Source: 62-47 sp049647485 (GTDB lineage Bacteria > Pseudomonadota > Alphaproteobacteria > Rhizobiales > Xanthobacteraceae). From it: a DNA stretch of 5,230 nucleotides. Positions 1-5,230 of the stretch are shown here, piece after piece; within the stretch, counting starts at the first letter, position 1; each line of letters opens with the position of its first letter. Where the stretch lies: NCBI GenBank assembly GCA_049647485.1, contig JBARXT010000287.1:1-5230 (forward strand). The letters are read 5' to 3'. The translations under genes and the position numbers were made by a program. A model generated the notes under the pieces. The model had not been told where the DNA came from. It saw nothing but the letters and a program-made list of their open reading frames with translations, and ran no database searches.

Positions 1-1023
1 GCCCAGAGCACGGGCTCGCTGCAGGTGGATGAACCGCGCAACGCCCTCATCTTCCAGGGCGAGCCGGCGCAGTGGGAACGTATGCTGACCCTGGTGCGGC
101 AGATGGACAAGGCCCCGCGCCAGGTGATGATCGAGGTGACGATCGCCGAAATCACCTTGAGCAACACGACCGACGTGGGCTTCAACTGGTTTGCCACCCA
201 CGGTTTCGGGCGGTTCGACGGAAGCATCTGGTCCGGCGCCGGATCGGGCGGGACCAGCGCGCCGTCGGTGGGCACCGGGCTGACCTGGCTGCTGGACGTG
301 GCCGGCCAGAACCGGGTCATGCTCAAGGCCATGGCGCAGGACAGCCGGGTCAACATCCTGTCCACCCCGCGCCTGCTGGTGAAGAGCGGCAGCGAGGCGT
401 CTATGGATGTCGGCGACGAGATTCCGACCGTCTCCATGACCACGACGTCCGGACAGCAGACCGGTGGCAGCAGCAACCTGCTCCAGTCGATCCAGTACCG
501 CAAGACCGGTGTCCTGCTGAAGATCAAGCCCACGGTCTATTCGGACAACCGCGTCGACATCGACCTCACCCAGGAAGTGAGCAAGGCCAGCGACGAAGCC
601 CCCTCGCAGTCCACCGCGGCCTCGGCGGCTTCGCCCACGATCCGGAACCGGGTGATCAACACGTCGTTGACGCTCAAGGACGGCCAGACGGTGGTCATGG
701 GCGGACTGATGAGCAGCGACGACAGCGACGGCAACACCGGCGTGCCCCTGGTCAAGGACATCCCGCTGCTTGGCAACCTGTTCAAGAGCAGGAAGAAGGT
801 GACGGAAAAGAAGGAACTGGTGCTGGTCATCGTTCCCTACATCGTCGAGAACGACGACCAGGCCACGGCGGTGAGCCAGGCCATCATCGATCGCCTGCAA
901 TACCTGGACCTGGAGCAGGCTCCCAGGACCCCGTCGCCAGCTCCCGCTGCGCCCCCCGCTCCCGCTGTATTGCCACCGCCCCAGAACACCACTTCCCCAC
1001 AACCCACGGCATCCCAGCCATGA
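1..1023 (+). CDS. gspD: Type II secretion-type secretin (GspD/PulD family), C-terminal part, 5' truncated by window edge
   Basis: The reading frame is open from base 1 to the TGA at 1021-1023 (340 codons), so the true start lies upstream. Secretins form the multimeric outer-membrane channel of type II secretion and type IV pilus machines. Codons 9-44 look like the end of the last periplasmic N-domain (DEPRNALIF, then the LVRQMDKAPRQV helix and linker). The secretin barrel domain follows: IEVTIAEITL near 44-53, a Gly/Ser-rich gate-like segment 65-93, NILSTP at 118-123, VGDEIP at 137-142, and GQTVVMGGL near 228-236 followed by VPLVKDIPLLGNLF. The last of these is a near match to the family signature, with Lys where a small residue is usual. 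Barrel strands end near codon 282 (ELVLVIVPYIV). A proline-rich tail (about 307-340) takes the place of a recognisable pilotin-binding S domain. A secretin of a PilQ or MshL system is the alternative. The family call is firm; the gspD assignment is moderate. Confidence 0.85.
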   Translation, partial: AQSTGSLQVDEPRNALIFQGEPAQWERMLTLVRQMDKAPRQVMIEVTIAEITLSNTTDVGFNWFATHGFGRFDGSIWSGAGSGGTSAPSVGTGLTWLLDVAGQNRVMLKAMAQDSRVNILSTPRLLVKSGSEASMDVGDEIPTVSMTTTSGQQTGGSSNLLQSIQYRKTGVLLKIKPTVYSDNRVDIDLTQEVSKASDEAPSQSTAASAASPTIRNRVINTSLTLKDGQTVVMGGLMSSDDSDGNTGVPLVKDIPLLGNLFKSRKKVTEKKELVLVIVPYIVENDDQATAVSQAIIDRLQYLDLEQAPRTPSPAPAAPPAPAVLPPPQNTTSPQPTASQP

Positions 1024-1568
1024 ACAAGAAGACTTTCACAGCCGCCCTTATCGCAGCCCTGGTGGTGACCGGCTGCGCCCGTCGCGAGGAAGAGCCGGAA
1101 ACCCCGGCAACCGAAACCCCCGCCCCGACCTCGGAAGCCGAAGCCGAAAAACTGGTCCCCAAGGCCACCATCGCCCCGGTGAACGTGCAGGTCACCCTGA
1201 GCCCGCAGGCCGAAGCCGCGCTCAAGGCCAAATCAGAGAAGGTACTGGTGGTGGCGACCTACTCGGGTGACCCGAGCGCCTCCGAGCAGGCCCAGAAAAT
1301 GGCGGATGCGTCCGGCATGATCAAGCTCGGCGAGAACAAGCAGACCCTGGATGGCGCCGGCTCGATTACCTTCCAGGACGACGTGATCGACAAGTCGCGC
1401 CTGGAATTCATCGTCGGCGAGGTACAGCTGACCGTCAACGTCACGTCCTCCAAGACGTCGACGCCGGACAATCTTCTCGCCTGCCCGTTCTACTGGAAGA
1501 CGTTGGCCGAAGCCAGCCAGGAGAAGGTGCTGATCACCTGCAAGGCATTGAGCGAAGTCCAGCAGTAA
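1020..1568 (+). CDS. Small secreted lipoprotein of unknown family, coupled to the secretin gene
   Basis: The ORF encodes 182 residues and I do not recognise its family. The N-terminus is a lipoprotein signal: MNKK, a hydrophobic stretch at 5-16 and lipobox VTGC with the lipidated Cys at 19. Residues 20-45 form a Glu/Pro/Thr-rich linker. The rest (about 50-182) looks mostly beta, with strand-like segments VNVQVTL, KVLVVATY, SITFQ and LEFIVGEVQLTVNV. Cys155 and Cys174 could form a disulfide in the periplasm. Arg20-Arg21 follow the Cys with no Asp at +2, which by the E. coli rule favours the outer membrane. The ATG overlaps the secretin TGA (ATGA at 1020-1023). No Shine-Dalgarno is visible upstream, so translation is probably coupled to the secretin. 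The same frame is open further upstream only as a shadow of the secretin gene; the signal peptide fixes the start. A pilotin or other secretin partner is an inference from position alone. Confidence 0.88.
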   Translation: MNKKTFTAALIAALVVTGCARREEEPETPATETPAPTSEAEAEKLVPKATIAPVNVQVTLSPQAEAALKAKSEKVLVVATYSGDPSASEQAQKMADASGMIKLGENKQTLDGAGSITFQDDVIDKSRLEFIVGEVQLTVNVTSSKTSTPDNLLACPFYWKTLAEASQEKVLITCKALSEVQQ

Positions 1569-1596
1569 TCCGTGGCCGAAGCGCCGCCCGGACATG

Positions 1597-1622
1597 AAAA
1601 GGGGCTCCTGCGAGCCCCTTTT
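1597..1622. terminator. Bidirectional intrinsic terminator between convergent genes
   Basis: An 11-bp perfect stem, AAAAGGGGCTC (1597-1607) and GAGCCCCTTTT (1612-1622), encloses a CTGC loop. It starts 28 bases after the lipoprotein stop. The + strand continues with CCTTTTCC, and the arm ends give a T run on both strands, so the structure can end transcription from both sides. It lies exactly between the lipoprotein gene (+) and the gamma-lyase gene (-, ending at 1648). Confidence 0.93.
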
Positions 1623-1647
1623 CCTTTTCCGGCAATGTCGTGGTTAC

Positions 1648-2835
1648 CTAGGCCGCAAGGGCGGCTTCCAGGTCCGCGCGCAGGTCGCCGACATCCTCCA
1701 CGCCGACGCTCAGGCGCACCAGCGCATCGCTGATGCCCAGTTGCTGGCGGCGGACCGGCGGAATCGAGGCATGGGTCATCACCGCCGGGTGGTTGACCAG
1801 GCTTTCCACGCCACCGAGGGATTCGGCCAGGGTGAACAGCTGCGTGCGTTCGCAGAAGCGCCTGGCGGCCTCGAAGCCGCCCTTGAGCACGATGGACACG
1901 ATGCCGCCGTAGCCGCTCATCTGCCGGCTCGCGAGCGCGTGCTGCGGATGCGACTGCAATCCAGGGTAGATCACCTTTTCGATGGCCGGATGCGTCTGCA
2001 GCCAGTGCGCCAGCTCCAGTGCGTTGGCGCAGTGCGCCTTCATCCGCAGCGGCAGGGTCTTCAGCCCGCGCAGCGCCAGGAAGCTGTCGAACGGGCCCTG
2101 CACGCCGCCGACCGAGTTCTGCAGGAAGGCCATCTGCTCGGCCAGTCCGGCGTTGTCGCCGACGACCACCATGCCGCCGACCATGTCCGAATGGCCGTTG
2201 AGGTACTTGGTCGCCGAGTGCACGACGATGTCCGCGCCCAGCTCCAGCGGGCGCTGCAGCATCGGCGAGGCGAAGGTGTTGTCCACCACCACGACCAGCC
2301 CATGGCGCCTGGCGATGGCCGCGACCGCGGCGATATCGACGATCTTCAGCATCGGATTGGTGGGGGTCTCGATCCACACCATCTTCGTCTTCGGCGTGAT
2401 CGCCGCCTCCAGCGTGGCCGGGTCGGTCAGGTCGACGAAGCTGAAGTCCAACCCCGCGGTGCGCCGGCGCACGCGCTCGAACAGGCGGAAGCTGCCGCCG
2501 TAGATGTCGTCCATCGCCACCACGTGGCTGCCGGCGTCGAGCAGTTCGATCACCGTCGAGGTCGCGGCCATGCCCGAGGCGAATGCATAGCCGCGGCTGC
2601 CGCCCTCCAGCGCGGCCACGCAGCGCTCGTAGGCGAAGCGGGTGGGATTGTGGGTGCGCGAGTACTCGAAGCCCTGGTGCACGCCAGGGCTGGACTGCGC
2701 ATAGGTGGACGTCGCGTAGATCGGCGGCATCACCGCGCCGGTGCTCGGGTCCGGCGACTGGCCGCCGTGGATGGCCAGGGTGGCAAGCGACAGGCTGCGC
2801 TCGCCGCCATCGTCGCGTGGATGCTGATCCGTCAT
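1648..2835 (-). CDS. Cystathionine gamma-lyase / gamma-synthase (Cys/Met metabolism PLP-dependent enzyme)
   Basis: A complete 395-residue enzyme of the MetB/MetC/CGL family (fold type I PLP enzymes, usual length about 380-400). The likely reaction is cleavage of cystathionine to cysteine, 2-oxobutyrate and ammonia in the cytoplasm. Visible family landmarks are Tyr58 and Arg60 (phosphate contact from the neighbouring subunit), SGM at 87-89, Tyr112 stacking on PLP, Asp185 in VVDNTF, the Schiff-base Lys210 in HSATKYLNGHSD, the LAESLGGVESL segment at 336-346 including Glu338, and Arg374 for the substrate carboxylate. Roles are assigned by family knowledge. Gamma-synthase and gamma-lyase are hard to separate by sequence. 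The neighbouring cystathionine beta-synthase and the strong resemblance to the Xanthomonas gamma-lyase-like protein favour the lyase. The ATG at 2835 has only a weak GGAAAG 4 bases upstream. The gene is probably co-transcribed with the beta-synthase 70 bases upstream and ends at the 1597-1622 terminator. Confidence 0.95.
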   Translation of the reverse strand: MTDQHPRDDGGERSLSLATLAIHGGQSPDPSTGAVMPPIYATSTYAQSSPGVHQGFEYSRTHNPTRFAYERCVAALEGGSRGYAFASGMAATSTVIELLDAGSHVVAMDDIYGGSFRLFERVRRRTAGLDFSFVDLTDPATLEAAITPKTKMVWIETPTNPMLKIVDIAAVAAIARRHGLVVVVDNTFASPMLQRPLELGADIVVHSATKYLNGHSDMVGGMVVVGDNAGLAEQMAFLQNSVGGVQGPFDSFLALRGLKTLPLRMKAHCANALELAHWLQTHPAIEKVIYPGLQSHPQHALASRQMSGYGGIVSIVLKGGFEAARRFCERTQLFTLAESLGGVESLVNHPAVMTHASIPPVRRQQLGISDALVRLSVGVEDVGDLRADLEAALAA

Positions 2836-2905
2836 GGTGCTTTCCGGCTTGTGAGGGGTGGAATTCTACGCGGACGAGCTGAACCAGCCGTTCCGCCCGC
2901 GGCGG
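2836..2905 (-). other. Intercistronic gap with an imperfect hairpin
   Basis: The 70 bases between the beta-synthase stop and the gamma-lyase start hold no gene. On the - strand the arms CGCGGGCG (2901-2894) and CGTCCGCG (2876-2869) pair over 8 bp with one G-U, and an inner GAAC/GTTC pair stacks inside. No T run follows, so it is not a typical terminator. It may tune readthrough or mRNA processing inside the operon. Confidence 0.3.
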
Positions 2906-4276
<1,371 letters not shown>

Positions 4277-4286
4277 CGATATGCTT

Positions 4287-4315
4287 GGGATCGCGCCGCG
4301 CGGCGGCCGGAGCCC
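4287..4315 (-). promoter_or_regulatory. GC-rich self-complementary leader before cbs
   Basis: A perfect 12-bp palindrome, CGCCGCGCGGCG (4294-4305), lies inside weaker flanking arms (4287-4292 with 4310-4315, one mismatch). It covers most of the expected leader and ends 10 bases before the ATG. With no Shine-Dalgarno visible, the fold could affect ribosome access. In GC-rich DNA such palindromes also arise by chance. Confidence 0.3.
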
Positions 4316-4316
4316 G

Positions 4317-4345
4317 ATTATCCGATGGATATGCCCGAAAGTCAG
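4317..4345 (-). promoter_or_regulatory. Candidate sigma70-type promoter for the cbs operon
   Basis: Read on the - strand, CTGACT (4345-4340; 4 of 6 to TTGACA) is followed after 17 bases by GATAAT (4322-4317; 5 of 6 to TATAAT). Transcription would start near 4310 and leave a leader of about 33 bases before the ATG at 4276. The position is right for the two transsulfuration genes. I saw no equally good candidate in the 4277-4462 gap. Confidence 0.45.
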
Positions 4346-4393
4346 GCGACGATCGGTTCTTGGATCATTGCCAACGCGCCTTTGCGCAAGCGG

Positions 4394-4435
4394 CGCGGGC
4401 AATGGCGACCGACGAGGAGGCCGCCATTGCCCGCG
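4394..4435. terminator. Perfect 14-bp inverted repeat, possible terminator of the ydcH-like gene or operator
   Basis: Arms CGCGGGCAATGGCG (4394-4407) and CGCCATTGCCCGCG (4422-4435) are exact reverse complements around a 14-base loop. On the - strand the repeat begins 27 bases after the YdcH-like stop, the usual place for a terminator. No T run follows on either strand. It also lies about 50 bases upstream of the candidate cbs -35 box, so an operator or an RNA-stabilising 3' hairpin is equally possible. Confidence 0.45.
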
Positions 4436-4462
4436 ACGGAAAGACTTCAGCGTGGGGAAGGT

Positions 4463-4681
4463 TCAGTTGAGCCGGTCTTCATAGATCCGCAGCAGTTTCT
4501 GCTTGGCCAGCAGCTTTTCGCGCTTCATCTGCCCCAGGGTCACATCGTCGATGGGAAGTACTCCCAGTTCCGCATCCATGCATTTCTTGTTCAGCTTCTG
4601 GTGCTGCTGATAGAGCTGCTTGAACTCGGGGTTGACCTTGATCAACGCGTCGATCTCACTCTGCGGCTGCCCTTCGAACAT
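4463..4681 (-). CDS. DUF465 / YdcH-like small coiled protein
   Basis: A 72-residue cytoplasmic protein matching the DUF465 (YdcH) pattern, a family of about 70-residue proteins of unknown function. The sequence reads as two amphipathic, charged helices (about 8-38 and 47-70) joined by a turn around GVLPIDD, so a helical hairpin or coiled coil is likely. PEFKQLYQQHQKLN and the LGQMKREKLLAKQKLL repeat of Lys/Leu are typical. There is no signal peptide or membrane segment. The ATG at 4681 is supported by a strong AGGAGGT 4 bases upstream. The nearest upstream gene (OmpA-like) is almost 400 bases away, so it probably has its own transcript, possibly with a long leader. It is separated from cbs by an inverted repeat and is likely expressed apart from it. 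Confidence 0.88.
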   Translation of the reverse strand: MFEGQPQSEIDALIKVNPEFKQLYQQHQKLNKKCMDAELGVLPIDDVTLGQMKREKLLAKQKLLRIYEDRLN

Positions 4682-4685
4682 GACT

Positions 4686-4692
4686 ACCTCCT
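4686..4692 (-). promoter_or_regulatory. Strong ribosome binding site of the ydcH-like gene
   Basis: AGGAGGT on the - strand ends 4 bases before the ATG at 4681. It is a near-complete anti-Shine-Dalgarno match, and it decides this start. It is by far the strongest ribosome binding site in the window. Confidence 0.9.
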
Positions 4693-4709
4693 ACATGCGG
4701 AAACACGAA

Positions 4710-4734
4710 CGCCCCGGCCTTGCGGCACGGGGCG
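4710..4734 (-). terminator. Strong hairpin upstream of the ydcH-like gene, possible terminator or attenuator
   Basis: CGCCCCG (4710-4716) pairs with CGGGGCG (4728-4734). Inside, GCC/GGC pairs around a TTGC loop with one bulged base. On the - strand the stem is followed by TTCGTGTTT, an interrupted U-rich run, and then by the AGGAGGT site. It could end a short leader RNA or attenuate readthrough into the gene. Confidence 0.4.
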
Positions 4735-4875
4735 CTCTGGGATGGAGGTCCGGACGGAGCACGGCCGAACCCCTGGCTGCGTTCCGGCCTACTGCCCGGA
4801 AGCTGTCTGGTACTGGTTCGCGCCACGGTTGCACTGGCCCGGTCCTCCGCTGTACGGACGACGAAAATGTCGCCC
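4710..4875 (-). ncRNA. Candidate structured small RNA or long 5' leader
   Basis: A leftward transcript from the ECF-like promoter would start near 4875. It would run through a fold made of two nested stems (4744-4753 with 4839-4848, 9 of 10 paired; 4763-4771 with 4815-4824, 9 bp with one bulge) and an apical stem (4782-4787 with 4796-4801), then reach the hairpin at 4710-4734. The size would be about 165 bases. It does not match the tRNA, SRP RNA, RNase P or 6S features I know. The pairings are symmetric on both strands, and one G-U pair (4776/4806) fits + strand RNA slightly better, so the strand is inferred from the promoter. If the hairpin does not terminate, this is the leader of the YdcH-like gene. 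Confidence 0.28.
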
Positions 4876-4880
4876 GGACG

Positions 4881-4908
4881 ATTGACCCTACGCCTGAAAA
4901 ATAGTTCC
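4881..4908 (-). promoter_or_regulatory. ECF/sigmaE-like promoter reading toward the ydcH-like gene
   Basis: On the - strand GGAACT (4908-4903) is followed after 16 bases by GTCAAT (4886-4881). This resembles the GGAACT-N16-GTC pattern of sigmaE/ECF promoters. An overlapping weaker sigma70 reading is TTGCCG (4913-4908), 17 bases, TAGGGT (4890-4885). The spacer carries a TTTTT run just after the -35 element. Expected start is near 4875, about 194 bases before the ATG at 4681. Confidence 0.4.
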
Positions 4909-5021
4909 GGCAAGCGCACCGCAAGGAGTCTGAAAAGGTTCAGCAACGGCCGCACATTCAGTGTCCATGACACGGCCGCGCGGCACGCCCGGGCATGCGC
5001 CCAGGCAACACAAGCGGTAGT

Positions 5022-5053
5022 ACCGGAGCGGGGCAACACCCCACTCCATGGGT
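5022..5053. terminator. Hairpin behind the OmpA-like gene
   Basis: GGAGcGGGG (5025-5033) pairs with CCCCaCTCC (5039-5047) around CAACA. On the - strand the c/a mismatch becomes a U-G pair, giving 9 continuous pairs. ACC/GGT (5022-5024, 5051-5053) extends it past a 3-base bulge. It begins 21 bases after the OmpA-like stop. No T run follows, so it may act only weakly as a terminator. A second hairpin, TGCCGGC-GAG-GCCGGCA (5053-5069), sits between it and the stop. Confidence 0.4.
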
Positions 5054-5074
5054 GCCGGCGAGGCCGGCAGCGCA

Positions 5075-5230
5075 TCACGGCGCGACGATCACCTCGGCGG
5101 AACGGGCCCGGGTGGCGGCGGCCTTCTTGCCGCTGACCTGGATGCGGCTGGCGCCGACGCCGGCCGCCACCAGGGCATCCTTGAGCGCCTGCGCGCGGCG
5201 CTGGCCGACACCGTTGGCACTGTCGTACCC
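5075..5230 (-). CDS. OmpA-family protein, C-terminal fragment, truncated by window edge
   Basis: The last 51 codons of a gene that starts beyond the right edge, ending at the TGA at 5077-5075. The residues fit the end of an OmpA-like peptidoglycan-associated domain: GYDSANG, then the QRRAQALKDALVAAGVGASRI helix and strand, close to the family's RRAxxVxxxLxxxGVxxxRI. Such domains anchor outer-membrane proteins or lipoproteins to the cell wall. The fragment is divergent. The segment between GYD and RRA is shorter than usual, and the end reads ATRARSAEVIVAP rather than the common NRRVEI. The N-terminal part, and so the protein's type (porin, lipoprotein or other), is not visible. Confidence 0.72.
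   Translation of the reverse strand, partial: GYDSANGVGQRRAQALKDALVAAGVGASRIQVSGKKAAATRARSAEVIVAP

Larger units (their letters stand above)
4682..5074. other. 393-base intergenic region with no convincing gene
   Basis: Open frames cross this stretch on both strands, but their products are Arg/Ala/Pro-rich, resemble no family I know and run into the flanking genes, so I treat it as non-coding. It holds a ribosome binding site (4686-4692), a strong hairpin (4710-4734), a long-range rod fold (4744-4848), an ECF-like promoter (4881-4908), a small GTGTC/GACAC inverted repeat (4961-4973) and a hairpin behind the OmpA-like gene (5022-5053). Confidence 0.7.

Noticed and set aside
72..1019. Open frame continuing upstream of the lipoprotein start
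   Set aside because: It overlaps the secretin in another frame and its product is low-complexity Arg/Gly/His-rich. The lipoprotein signal peptide sets the start at 1020.
4277..4402. 42-residue N-terminal extension of the beta-synthase from an ATG at 4402
   Set aside because: The extension resembles no family member, overlaps the inverted repeat and would span the candidate promoter.
4811..4830. GGTTCGCGCC as a tRNA T-loop
   Set aside because: There is no acceptor stem, anticodon arm or D-loop in the right positions around it.
4744..4848. Rod fold as 6S RNA or SRP RNA
   Set aside because: It is too short, and the conserved motifs I know for 6S are missing. CCGGAACGCAGCC on the - strand only loosely recalls the SRP GGAA loop, and the tetraloop and asymmetric loop do not fit.
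4961..4973. GTGTC-CAT-GACAC inverted repeat as a regulator binding site
   Set aside because: The arms are only 5 bp and it is about 50 bases upstream of the ECF-like promoter. It matches no operator I know and could be chance.
4656..5136. Possible proteins of about 140 residues on either strand in the 4682-5074 gap
   Set aside because: They run into real genes at both ends, have Arg/Pro/Ala-biased composition and show no motif or good ribosome binding site.

Overview
The window is high-GC chromosomal DNA, by eye in the mid-60s percent. It most likely comes from a gammaproteobacterium of the Xanthomonadaceae/Lysobacteraceae group (Xanthomonas, Stenotrophomonas, Lysobacter, Luteimonas and relatives). 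The main support is the adjacent cystathionine beta-synthase and cystathionine gamma-lyase pair, whose proteins look very close to what I recall of the Xanthomonas enzymes. The genus cannot be fixed from this sequence alone.

Layout. On the + strand, the left edge cuts into the 3' part of a type II secretion-type secretin gene (1-1023). It overlaps by 4 bases a small lipoprotein gene of unknown family (1020-1568). Both end at a strong, bidirectional intrinsic terminator (1597-1622). Everything to the right is on the - strand: a PLP-dependent cystathionine gamma-lyase/gamma-synthase (1648-2835), a cystathionine beta-synthase with a C-terminal CBS-domain pair (2906-4276), a 72-residue DUF465/YdcH-like protein (4463-4681), and the last 51 codons of an OmpA-family protein (5075-5230, cut by the right edge).

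How the genes work together. The two PLP enzymes make up the reverse transsulfuration route: homocysteine plus serine gives cystathionine, which is split to cysteine. They are 70 bases apart in the same orientation and are probably one operon, with a candidate promoter at 4317-4345. The secretin and the lipoprotein are translationally coupled and end a secretion or pilus operon. The lipoprotein is therefore a candidate secretin partner, but its family is not recognised.

The two non-coding stretches are more structured than usual. The 186-base gap before the beta-synthase holds a perfect 14-bp inverted repeat, a sigma70-like promoter and a GC palindrome just before a start codon with no visible Shine-Dalgarno. 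The 393-base gap between the OmpA-like gene and the YdcH-like gene (4682-5074) has no convincing gene. It does hold an ECF-sigma-like promoter reading leftward, a 105-base rod-like fold and a hairpin followed by a U-rich run. Together these could be a small RNA or a long structured leader. This is the best candidate here for something undescribed, but it rests on sequence inspection only.
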